From the NCBI GenBank assembly GCA_963664655.2, contig OY761554.1, positions 1,798,001-1,862,000 on the forward strand: a DNA stretch of 64,000 nt, read 5' to 3'. The notes below the pieces were generated by a model. It had not been told where the DNA came from, did not search any database, and was given only the letters and a program-made list of their open reading frames with translations. Shown here piece after piece: positions 26,438-34,691 of the stretch. This DNA comes from Desulfospira sp963664655 (lineage in GTDB: Bacteria > Desulfobacterota > Desulfobacteria > Desulfobacterales > Desulfobacteraceae). Numbering within the stretch: position 1 is the first letter of the stretch; each line of letters begins with the position of its first letter. A program made the translations under genes and the position numbers.

Positions 26438-27694
26438 TGGGAAACAGATACAGAATCCGCAACCCGAAACCATAGAACCATATGTGTGCCTTTTTCTCAA
26501 GATACTTATAATGACAACATTCAAAATTCTGACAAATTTCGGAACTGTCTCAATGAAAAAATTGAGCTTTTCCCGGAATTATTTCCAGCTGAAATTTCCA
26601 AGGAAGGATATCTAATGAAAGATATCTACCACTCAAAAAAAATGTTGATCCCTATTCGGCGAATCGAGGTAGCTGGCATTGCTTACACAGTCCGCCCATC
26701 CTTTGTAACACCATATCTCACCGGCTTGGTAGACGAAGTTGAAAAAGCTCTTTTCATGCGAAAATTTAATGTGCCCTTTTGGGCACTGAGCCACATTTTC
26801 GGAAAGTATCCAATGTATTGGTATCGGATTGAGCAGTCACTTGGTCGCAATAGTATCGTTGGAACAACCATCCGACAATCGGAAGACATCCCTCAACACC
26901 TTGCGGCGGATGAAAAGCATACCCGGATTTTGGGTGAAAAAACTTATGTGGCAACAACTGTTGGAAGTGGCTGTATTCTTGGAGTTTCTGTTGCTCAAAA
27001 TGCTGGGAACCAAGCCTTGACCGGAGCATATCAATTTTACCGGGATGAGGCCCAATGTCTACAGCCTGAATATTCTCCGGAATCCGTCAATATGGACGGA
27101 TGGAAAGCTACCCGGCAGGCATGGAAAAGCCTTTTCCCATCAGTAGCCATCATTTGTTGTTTTCTACATGTATTCATAAAAATTCGTGATAGGGCAAAAA
27201 AGAAATACAGAGACATCTTTGATGAAACAGCCTCAAAACTATGGGATTGTTATCGGGCTGAAAGCAAAAGATCATTTTCTCAGCAAATCAGGAGGTTGGT
27301 CGAATGGTGCAAAAAGCAAGATGTCCCAAATGTAATATCAGACCCCATAAAGAAATTACGGAAAAATATTGTTTCATACGGAAACGCCTACGATCATCCC
27401 AAGGCACACAGAACGAGTAATATGATTGACAGATTAATGCAAAGAATGGATCGCCATCTGTTCAGCACTCAGTATTTTCATGGATCAATGGATGCAGCGC
27501 AGCTGAGTATTCGAGGATGGGCACTCATTCATAATTTTGCTCCTTACAATCCGGAAACAGTCAAAAGGCATAACGGCTTCAAAAGTCCAGCTGAAAGGCT
27601 GAATCAATTTAGATATCACGATAACTGGTTGCATAACTTTTACATTTCGGCTTCTTTGGGTGGGTACCGAAGCCCTCCCCAAAATCCGATATAA
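26435..27694 (+). CDS. DDE-type transposase
   Basis: A 419-residue transposase whose IS family I could not name. LAADEKHTRILGEK carries the likely first catalytic aspartate and SVNMDGWKATRQAWKSLF the second; the third acidic residue is probably in the SNMIDRLMQRMDR helix, where an aspartate stands where many families have glutamate. The frame is intact, preceded by AAGGAGG. It lies between two AraC regulators whose genes point away from each other, so the insertion split a divergent regulatory region. The base composition (AT-rich) and codon use differ from the GC-richer core genes of this window. The exact element ends were not found. Confidence 0.8.
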   Translation: MWETDTESATRNHRTICVPFSQDTYNDNIQNSDKFRNCLNEKIELFPELFPAEISKEGYLMKDIYHSKKMLIPIRRIEVAGIAYTVRPSFVTPYLTGLVDEVEKALFMRKFNVPFWALSHIFGKYPMYWYRIEQSLGRNSIVGTTIRQSEDIPQHLAADEKHTRILGEKTYVATTVGSGCILGVSVAQNAGNQALTGAYQFYRDEAQCLQPEYSPESVNMDGWKATRQAWKSLFPSVAIICCFLHVFIKIRDRAKKKYRDIFDETASKLWDCYRAESKRSFSQQIRRLVEWCKKQDVPNVISDPIKKLRKNIVSYGNAYDHPKAHRTSNMIDRLMQRMDRHLFSTQYFHGSMDAAQLSIRGWALIHNFAPYNPETVKRHNGFKSPAERLNQFRYHDNWLHNFYISASLGGYRSPPQNPI

Positions 27695-27853
27695 TCAGTA
27701 TTTATCATTAATCAAAATATGGTCTTGTTCACCAAATTTACTTAGTCTGATGGAATATATAATTGACAGAATAAAATTTTTTATATACATGCTGTTCTTG
27801 CACATAAATCCTTAAAACCAAACGGTATGTCTCAAGCAGGATAAGGTTAAATA

Positions 27854-28849
27854 ATGATGAAGACGGTTCCCCTTACCAGACAACGCGGCAATGATACAGG
27901 GCAAAATGGCCCCATGCGTAAAGAATCCCATCCATTTGAATCTTATAAAGAAATTCCCCCATCTCTGGGCCAAGGATATAGCAAAACAATCCCTCTTCTC
28001 TCAGGTGCAGTCCTTTGTATGGCAAATATAAAATACTTTGAGACTTGTGATTATCAAATAGATGAAAAGCTGCCTGATCTCGGGTTTGGTTTCTGCCTTT
28101 CGGGGCAGAATTATGCTAAAAATATTTTGAAATATAATTTTACCATTAGTAAAAATCAAAGTTCATTTTATCACTTGACGGGGAAAAAAGGGGTGTACCG
28201 GATTACCCCCAACAATCGTTTTATCAGTATAGGTATCATGATGCAGGCGGATTTTTTTCGCTCTTTCATGGAGGAAGAGCAGCATTATCAATCAACGGCT
28301 CTTAGAAAGATTGTTGAGAAAAAACGTTTTGATGATTTTCGTTATGTTGATACGGTTACACCTTTCATGAGACAAATCACCAAACAAATTTTGCTTTGCC
28401 CGTACAATGAGCCCGCCCGCCGGTTCTTTTTTGAAGCCAAGGCAATGGAACTTATCTTTCATAAGCTCAAACAAATAGATTCCCAAGCCATGCAAGGAGA
28501 CGGCGCTCTGTCCGGCAACCGGAAAAACCGGGATAAAATTTATCTGGCAGAAGAGTTATTGAGAAATAACATGGACAATCCTCCCGGACTTCTCGAACTC
28601 TCCCGCTCGGTTGGCTTGTCAAGAACACAATTGTTGAGAGATTTTCAAGCCATATTCAATACATCTCCTTATAGCCATTTGCGAAACATGCGTCTTAGAA
28701 AAGCAAAAACCATTTTATATGAAGGGGAAACCAATATAACCGAAACCGCTTATCTGATCGGTTATTCAAGTGCCAGCCACTTTACAAAAGCATTTAAACA
28801 GCATTTTGGCATGACGCCAAGCTCTTATATCCGCACCTTACATTCTTAA
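27854..28849 (+). CDS. AraC-family regulator, PchR-like (second copy)
   Basis: A 331-residue paralogue of the regulator at 24992-25996. Shared marks are GFGFCLSGQN in the sensing region, CPYNEPARRFFFEAKAMELI in the middle, and two C-terminal helix-turn-helix motifs (ELSRSVGLSRTQLLRDFQ; TETAYLIGYSSASHFTKAF). It should activate the TonB receptor gene starting 248 bp downstream. Its AT-rich codons contrast with the GC-richer first copy, so the two pairs probably arrived separately rather than by recent duplication. The ATG at 27854 has AGGATAAGG upstream; a second ATG follows immediately. Confidence 0.92.
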   Translation: MMKTVPLTRQRGNDTGQNGPMRKESHPFESYKEIPPSLGQGYSKTIPLLSGAVLCMANIKYFETCDYQIDEKLPDLGFGFCLSGQNYAKNILKYNFTISKNQSSFYHLTGKKGVYRITPNNRFISIGIMMQADFFRSFMEEEQHYQSTALRKIVEKKRFDDFRYVDTVTPFMRQITKQILLCPYNEPARRFFFEAKAMELIFHKLKQIDSQAMQGDGALSGNRKNRDKIYLAEELLRNNMDNPPGLLELSRSVGLSRTQLLRDFQAIFNTSPYSHLRNMRLRKAKTILYEGETNITETAYLIGYSSASHFTKAFKQHFGMTPSSYIRTLHS

Positions 28850-29007
28850 TTTATCAGGGTTTAAAATATCCTTAACCGCTAAAAGAATATCCTCTGTCGA
28901 TATCAAATTATTCCTTTCTTGTGCTTAAATTCAGATTGCATGACTCATCAAAGAAAATTTTTTCTTTAAAAGAAAATTGGGTATGCCACATAGAATTTTA
29001 GATTTTT

Positions 29008-29046
29008 CCACGGAGGAATCCGGCTGCCGATGCTGACTATCCGTGG
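29008..29046 (+). promoter_or_regulatory. Small stem in the leader of the second TonB receptor
   Basis: CCACGGA (29008-29014) pairs with TCCGTGG (29040-29046) about 50 bases before the receptor start. It may be a leader element or part of a regulator site. No known class recognised. Confidence 0.3.
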
Positions 29047-29097
29047 TGCTGTTTAAGGCCCGTGCTTAATTTACTTTACACTAAAGGAGAGAAAGAA

Positions 29098-31170
29098 ATG
29101 TATTCTGGCAAACACTTGATGGTTGGATGGTCAATTTTCATACTGTTGGTTTTGAACTTTGGCGTGTCCGCTTTTGCACAAGAAAATAATGATGAGGGAA
29201 TCCAACTCGAATCGATTACCGTAACGGCGGATAAAAGAGAAAAAGATATTCAGGATATCCCTGGCAGCGTGTCCGCATTAAATGACATCCAGATAGAGGA
29301 TGCCGGAATAAATGCAATAGACGATATTGATAAATATGTCCCCAATTTTGAGATTTATAGAACGTACGGCTCTAACAGCTATCAGAGCATAAGAGGACAA
29401 AGTAATCTGATTGATTTCTCATCAGCAGTCGGCACATATATAGATGATGTGCCTAATTTTGGTTTTGCCGGGGTGATGACAAGTCTCTTTGATATTGAGC
29501 GTGTTGAGGTTTTAAGAGGGCCCCAAGGCAATTTATATGGAATGAACTCAGCGGGAGGGGTTGTAAATATCATCACCAAAAAACCTGAAAATGTTTTCAA
29601 AGCTAAGGCGTTAGCAGAATACGGCAATTATAACTTGAGAGCTTTTCGTGCCGGGGTAAGCGGCCCTGTTGTTAAAGATAAGGTTTTTATCGGATTTACC
29701 GGATCATATCGAATACGTGACAGCTATATCGAAGAAGAGGGAGCAGATACCCATGAAGAGGAAATTTTTTCAAGCAGATTGCAGTTACGATGGACCCCAT
29801 CTGATGAAACAGACATTCTTTTTACCAAAAATCAGGATGATTATTATTGCGATTTCGATTCATGGGTTGTTCCGGACTATGATGATTTCAAGATTAAAAA
29901 TAGAGGACTCAAAGAAGGGGATGATATAACCGACAATGTATATTCCCTGAGAATCAAGCATCATACGTCTTGGTCGGATATTACTTCAATCACCGCTCTG
30001 GTGGACAATGACAAATACACTGATGCAGGAAAAGATTATAAAACAGGGGGTGATAACTTAAAGCATCGAATCATGGACTTGGAAGATAATAGATTTCTTC
30101 AGGAGATCCGATTTGCTTCTGTGGATAAAACAAATAGCTTACAATGGCTTTTAGGCGGATTTTATCTGAACGGCACTCAAGATACATATTATAATATGCG
30201 CAGGGATACCGGTACTGCAGGTGCTCCTACCGGGGTCTATACAGATGATTACACCACAAGTAAAATCGACACAACCACCGTTTCTCTCTTTGGTCAGGCT
30301 GATTATTTCTTTTGGGAAAAGTTTACGTTCACAACTGGTGTTCGGTTCGACTATGATGAAAAAAAATCTGATTTTTATCATAACAACAGGGGAACGGTGA
30401 CTGCAGATTATGTGGATTCCGAAACTTGGACCAGTTTTTCACCGAAAGTTGCTCTCGATTACCGGATCAATGATTCTGCCATGACTTATATCAGTGTAGC
30501 AAGAGGGTACAAAGCAGGCGGTTATGCTACTTGCTCTTCAATGGGCGATACTCCCGATTTAGCCAAGTTTGATCCTGAATATGCAATATCTTACGAAACC
30601 GGTATCAAAACAAACTGGTTGAATAACAGACTTATCGCAAATATGAGTGTGTTTTATTCAACTGTGGATGATATCCAGGTTTTATATATTAATCCGGACA
30701 GTACCTTTGGGTTGAGAAATGCCGCCGAAGCGACAATGTGGGGAATTGAGGCAGAGTTAAATTTTCGTCCGATAACCGGTCTGCAGATCATAGGATCTTT
30801 GGGTACACTTGAAACGAAGTTTGAGAAACACGAAGAAACCGCATACGAGGGGAATGACGTTCCCTTTGCTCCGAAATTCAATGCAGGATTAATTGTCCAG
30901 TATAATGCATCATGGGGGGGATACATACGAGCAGAATCTGTTTGGCATGGTAAAAGTTTTTTTGACGAGTCCAACACATACAGTCAGGATGATTATATCG
31001 TATCAAATGCAAAGATTGGGTATGAAATAGGAGCACTGAATATCAATGTATATGTAAACAATATCTTCGATAAAACATATTATACTATTTACAATTACGG
31101 AAGCGGTGTCGAAAAAGCGGTAACCGGCACCCCCCTTACCTGTGGTGTCCAGGCGACAATAAGATTTTAA
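29098..31170 (+). CDS. TonB-dependent outer-membrane receptor (second)
   Basis: From ATG 29098 (AAGGAGA nine bases before it) the product has 690 residues. The frame extends back to 29062, but without a ribosome site. The signal peptide ends near SAFAQ; IQLESITVTADKREKDIQDI is a typical plug start and YGMNSAGGVVNIITKKPENV marks the end of the plug's core. The barrel closes with CGVQATIRF, ending in phenylalanine. The motif ADKREKDIQDIPGSVSAL resembles receptors for iron chelates and other non-classical ligands, so ligand type is open. It follows its AraC regulator and precedes the triple 90-bp repeat and zinT-like gene, probably in one transcript. Confidence 0.95.
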   Translation: MYSGKHLMVGWSIFILLVLNFGVSAFAQENNDEGIQLESITVTADKREKDIQDIPGSVSALNDIQIEDAGINAIDDIDKYVPNFEIYRTYGSNSYQSIRGQSNLIDFSSAVGTYIDDVPNFGFAGVMTSLFDIERVEVLRGPQGNLYGMNSAGGVVNIITKKPENVFKAKALAEYGNYNLRAFRAGVSGPVVKDKVFIGFTGSYRIRDSYIEEEGADTHEEEIFSSRLQLRWTPSDETDILFTKNQDDYYCDFDSWVVPDYDDFKIKNRGLKEGDDITDNVYSLRIKHHTSWSDITSITALVDNDKYTDAGKDYKTGGDNLKHRIMDLEDNRFLQEIRFASVDKTNSLQWLLGGFYLNGTQDTYYNMRRDTGTAGAPTGVYTDDYTTSKIDTTTVSLFGQADYFFWEKFTFTTGVRFDYDEKKSDFYHNNRGTVTADYVDSETWTSFSPKVALDYRINDSAMTYISVARGYKAGGYATCSSMGDTPDLAKFDPEYAISYETGIKTNWLNNRLIANMSVFYSTVDDIQVLYINPDSTFGLRNAAEATMWGIEAELNFRPITGLQIIGSLGTLETKFEKHEETAYEGNDVPFAPKFNAGLIVQYNASWGGYIRAESVWHGKSFFDESNTYSQDDYIVSNAKIGYEIGALNINVYVNNIFDKTYYTIYNYGSGVEKAVTGTPLTCGVQATIRF

Positions 31171-31427
31171 TATAACGGCCACAGGCCGTCTTGGTTATCC
31201 AACCAAGCACCGCCCACAACGAAAAATGAAAGTCTTTTCAGCTTGTTAGTGAGACTTTCTTATAACGGCCACGGGCCGCTTTGGTTATCCAACCAAGAGC
31301 CGCCCACAACAAATATTGAAAGTCTTCTCAGGACGTTAGTGAGACTTTCTTATAAAAACAGCCACAGACGGATTGTTTGTTAACCCTGGTCCGCCCGATT
31401 TTTCAGCCTTTTGGGGGACTTCCTTAT
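31171..31427 (+). repeat. Three tandem 90-bp structured repeats
   Basis: Units start at 31171, 31261 and 31351, each with TATAA. The first two are nearly identical. Each can form three hairpins: ACGGCC-ACA-GGCCGT-like, CTTGGTT-ATCC-AACCAAG, and GAAAGTCT paired with AGACTTTC. The third unit is shorter and diverged but keeps GCCACA and CCGCCC at matching places. They fill the whole gap between the receptor stop and the zinT-like gene, starting on the base after the stop. Confidence 0.9.
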
Positions 31428-31444
31428 GAAAAAGAGGATTAAGA

Positions 31445-32077
31445 ATGTATAGAAAACAAAAAATATGGGTAGTGGCAATAACAATTGGCATGAGCCTTTT
31501 TCTATCAAGCAGCGTTCAAGCCGAAACCTCAAGTAATATTTTCAGTGATTGGCAGGGCGAATTCATGAGCAGGGAATTTGTTAATGAAACCCCTGAAATG
31601 GATGCGGTTTACAAAAAAGTGGTCATTGAAGCCAAAAAGCTTGATAAAAATTATACCAAAGCCCAGGTCAGGGATATTTTAAAAGGAAAAGCGCACACGA
31701 GTTTTTGTCGTATTTCCTTAAAAGGGGATGTCATCTCTTTTTATGATGAAATGGGGAATGCGGTGGAACACCGGTATAAAGCAACCGGAACCGTACCGGA
31801 TATTTTTGGAAAACAGGAATTTGAATGGTATGTCTTTGAAGCTGTGGGCAAAGAAGCTGAGAACTCTGAATACAGGTATATCCTTATGCTTAAAATTCAT
31901 CAGCATAAAAACGGCCAGCCCCATTTTCATCTCAGATACGGCAGCAAGGGGGCCAGGGAACTGACCGGCTTGTATGGCATTAAAAACTGGTGGCCCACAA
32001 TGGTCAGGCCTGATTTTGATATGAACGCTTATATAGGCAACCTCAATCCTAAAATAATGGCCAGAGTTTTGCCTTGA
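31445..32077 (+). CDS. ZinT/YodA-like periplasmic metal-binding protein
   Basis: A 210-residue exported protein with a signal peptide (to about VQAE, residue 26). The mature part resembles the ZinT lipocalin-like domain: an early DWQGEF segment, and HLRYGSKGARELTGLYGIKN followed by WWPTMV, which matches the late ZinT block ending in NWPTYYP. The HFHLR segment has two of the histidines that bind zinc in ZinT; KIHQHKNGQPHFH is a rich metal-binding stretch. ZinT-type proteins capture zinc or cadmium in the periplasm and pass it to a binding protein. The 90-bp repeats precede it, and a 13-bp hairpin at 32095-32135 ends the unit. Its place in this cluster points to divalent metal uptake. Confidence 0.8.
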   Translation: MYRKQKIWVVAITIGMSLFLSSSVQAETSSNIFSDWQGEFMSREFVNETPEMDAVYKKVVIEAKKLDKNYTKAQVRDILKGKAHTSFCRISLKGDVISFYDEMGNAVEHRYKATGTVPDIFGKQEFEWYVFEAVGKEAENSEYRYILMLKIHQHKNGQPHFHLRYGSKGARELTGLYGIKNWWPTMVRPDFDMNAYIGNLNPKIMARVLP

Positions 32078-32094
32078 AATTGTGAAATCATACG

Positions 32095-32135
32095 ATTATC
32101 AGGATCGGAAATATGAAAGATTCGATCCTGATAAT
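32095..32135 (+). terminator. Hairpin after the zinT-like gene
   Basis: ATTATCAGGATCG (32095-32107) pairs perfectly with 32123-32135 over 13 bp. There is no long T-run after it, so it may end transcription or only protect the 3' end of the message. Confidence 0.5.
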
Positions 32136-32349
32136 TCAATGGGCTAAACAAATATGAAGCACTGATGAACAGCTACGGACACTGATTTTTGCTTATTTTT
32201 CAGCATCAGTCGAATAGTTAAAAAAATAAACGCGTTTGACAAAAAAATGAACGTTTTTGATATCCGGGCCTGATTTAAAGGGCATATATTTGCCTTCGTA
32301 TTTATCATTATCAGACATGACAGGATATTTGAGCAAAAACAGCAATGCC

Positions 32350-33366
32350 ATGAAAAAAATACCTGAAATCCGCCATTCATGGGCCCGGATCTATTCACTT
32401 TTGAGAATGGATCCGGCCGGGGATGTCCTGGTGGCCGCCGTGAGACAAAAAATTTTTGACCATCTTGGAAAGCCTGAGCCTTCAGACCATATTGCCCGGC
32501 TGTTGAATTCCCATCCCCGGAATACCGAAATTTTTCTGAATGCACTGGCCGGCGTGGGGGTGATTCATAAAAAAAACGAGCAGTTTTTCAACACCCCGGA
32601 AAGCGATGCTTTTCTGGTCAGTACAAGCCCGTCGTACTTGGGGCCGTTTTTCTGCCGTGTCCGGTATTTTTTCACACGGTGCCGGTCGCCGGAACATATG
32701 GAATCCCTGCTGATGAAAGGCCCGGAAAACAAGACAGGCACCAGAGATGATGCCGAGTGGGCAGCCTATACCCGGCAGGCCTCGGCCCACCAGTTTTGCG
32801 GACCGGCACAGAGAACCGCCCAATTTCTGGCTTCCCTGCCCGAATTTTCAGGCATGAAGAAAATGCTTGATCTCGGGGGAGGGGCGGGTTTTTACGCCAT
32901 GTTAACGGTTTTGGCCCACAAAACCATGACCGGCGTTGTTTTTGATCTTCCCCCGGTTGTGGCGGTTGCCCGTGAATTCATCAGGGAATACGGGTTCTCA
33001 GACCGGGTATCCACCATGGGAGGCGATTATACCACAGACCCTTTGGGAGATTCCTATGACCTGGTTTATGCCGGGGGTACCCTAAACTTTGCCAAGGCCC
33101 ATATTGATACGGTGTTTCAAAAAATATATGCGGCCCTTAATCCGGGCGGTGTTTTTATATCCCAGCATGGGTCAGTTTCCAGGGACCGGACTGAACCGGG
33201 AGATCAGGCGCTGGACTTTCTGTTTGACGAACTTAACGGGATGGATATCATTTTCCCCAGAGGCATGATTGAAAAAGCAATGATCCGAGCCGGTTTCAAG
33301 TCTGTAACCAGTAAAGCCCAAAGCAGTGAATACGGAAAATGGAATATTGACATTGCCAGAAAATAA
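32350..33366 (+). CDS. SAM-dependent methyltransferase (O-methyltransferase type)
   Basis: About 338 residues from MKKIPEIRHSWARIYSLLRM. The frame goes back to a TTG at 32257 and an ATG at 32317, and no candidate has a good ribosome site. The N-terminal third is a winged-helix dimerisation domain as in small-molecule O-methyltransferases. The SAM site is KMLDLGGGAGFYAM (near residue 175), followed by GVVFDLPPVVAVAREFI and DLVYAGGTLNFAKAHID. It begins 214 bp after the hairpin that follows the ZinT-like gene and ends 14 bp before the binding protein gene. Methyltransferases of this kind occur in metallophore and cofactor clusters; the substrate here is unknown. Confidence 0.8.
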   Translation: MKKIPEIRHSWARIYSLLRMDPAGDVLVAAVRQKIFDHLGKPEPSDHIARLLNSHPRNTEIFLNALAGVGVIHKKNEQFFNTPESDAFLVSTSPSYLGPFFCRVRYFFTRCRSPEHMESLLMKGPENKTGTRDDAEWAAYTRQASAHQFCGPAQRTAQFLASLPEFSGMKKMLDLGGGAGFYAMLTVLAHKTMTGVVFDLPPVVAVAREFIREYGFSDRVSTMGGDYTTDPLGDSYDLVYAGGTLNFAKAHIDTVFQKIYAALNPGGVFISQHGSVSRDRTEPGDQALDFLFDELNGMDIIFPRGMIEKAMIRAGFKSVTSKAQSSEYGKWNIDIARK

Positions 33367-33380
33367 AACCCAGAGAAACG

Positions 33381-34586
33381 ATGATGACTAAACTTACCTG
33401 CCCCAAATCAACCCTTGTTTTTCTGTTTGCATTGATTGTTATTCTTTCTGTGTCAAAGGTTGCCCCATGTGATGATACCGGTTTTACCACAATAAAAGAC
33501 CACCGGGGAAAATCCGTCAGGATCCCCAAAACCATCAACCGGGTGGCCACCATCAGCGACGGCATGATCGCCCAGGTGATGACCTGTTTGGGCGAGGCCC
33601 ATAAAATTGTCGCCACCGGATCTGAATGCATTCCCAAGACATGGGCTCCCACCTACCCGGGAGCCGGGGGAAAAACAATTGCCTACCATGGGGGCATGCA
33701 TACGGTGACCTATCTGAATCCCCGGCTCATGGAGATCCCCCTGATTGCCAGATACGGTACTGCCATCAACTATGAGAAACTGTCGGGTCTCAAACCGGAT
33801 CTTCTCATTGCCCGCATGGGTTCATGTACCCTCTCTGCAGGCCGGGATGTGGTGGAAAAAAGCCTTGATCTGGTGGAATCCTTAGGGATACCGGTGGTGA
33901 TGCTGTCCGGTCCGGAAGCGACAAAGGACCCGGATGTGTCGAGCTTGTACCGTGAAATCAGCCTGCTGGGGCAGGTATTCGACAAAGAAGGGCAAGCCAG
34001 GCAACTGGTTGATTTTATGGAGCAGACCCTTTGGTTTATTAAAGACCGGACAGGGCGTATTTCGGATACTGAAAAAAAGAAAATTCTGTTGCTGGGGCTT
34101 TCTCCCAAAGCCAGAAGTGACGGCGCGGCAGGGCATGCGAGAGGCGCCGGCTCCCTTCAGGGCAATCTTTTGAGCGAGTTTGTCAATGCAGCAAATGCCT
34201 ATGAAGGACCGGGGGCATGGGCTATTTTAAATGCTGAGCAGATCCTTTCACTTGATCCTGATGTCATCGTACTCGTTACCGCCTGGGGGTACCATCCCCC
34301 CCAGGAGCTTTACGAAGCCCCATATTACCGGAGTCTTAAACATCTTACGGCAGTGAAAAACCGCCGCGTGGCCGCCCTTCCCTTTACCCCCTGCAATAGT
34401 GAAAAAAGACTTGAATTCCCCATCGATGTCATGATCATGGCAAAAACGGCTTACCCCCGGCGGTTTGAGGATATAGACCTTGGGGACTGGATTCTTAAAT
34501 TTTACCAGGGCCTTTACGGCATTGATGTCCAGACGGCAAGAGGGCTTATGGGCTGTCAGTGGGTAGACTGGGCCTTATCTGAATAG
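33381..34586 (+). CDS. ABC-transporter periplasmic binding protein, iron-chelate/B12 type
   Basis: A 401-residue type III periplasmic binding protein (FecB/BtuF-like). The signal peptide ends near SKVAPC. The mature start TTIKDHRGKSVRIPKTINRV is typical of the family, as are GLKPDLLIARMGS and ILSLDPDVIVLVTAWGYH. Such proteins carry iron-siderophore, haem or corrinoid from the TonB receptor to an inner-membrane ABC permease. It directly follows the methyltransferase gene. No permease (FecCD) or ATPase follows: the next 100 bases are a short remnant (MKTLFVP-stop) and then the RtcR-like gene from the other strand, so the transporter genes were either lost or are elsewhere. Confidence 0.9.
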   Translation: MMTKLTCPKSTLVFLFALIVILSVSKVAPCDDTGFTTIKDHRGKSVRIPKTINRVATISDGMIAQVMTCLGEAHKIVATGSECIPKTWAPTYPGAGGKTIAYHGGMHTVTYLNPRLMEIPLIARYGTAINYEKLSGLKPDLLIARMGSCTLSAGRDVVEKSLDLVESLGIPVVMLSGPEATKDPDVSSLYREISLLGQVFDKEGQARQLVDFMEQTLWFIKDRTGRISDTEKKKILLLGLSPKARSDGAAGHARGAGSLQGNLLSEFVNAANAYEGPGAWAILNAEQILSLDPDVIVLVTAWGYHPPQELYEAPYYRSLKHLTAVKNRRVAALPFTPCNSEKRLEFPIDVMIMAKTAYPRRFEDIDLGDWILKFYQGLYGIDVQTARGLMGCQWVDWALSE

Positions 34587-34691
34587 CTGGGCAATATGAA
34601 AACGCTCTTTGTCCCCTGAAGCTCAAGGATAAAAAAATTATGGGGAGCTTTAAATATGCCTCACCCTCAGTGGACTATGGTGATCTGAATT

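Noticed and set aside
31171..31427. CRISPR array
   Set aside because: The period is 90 with no unique spacers; units repeat over their full length and carry internal hairpins. Only three units and no cas genes.
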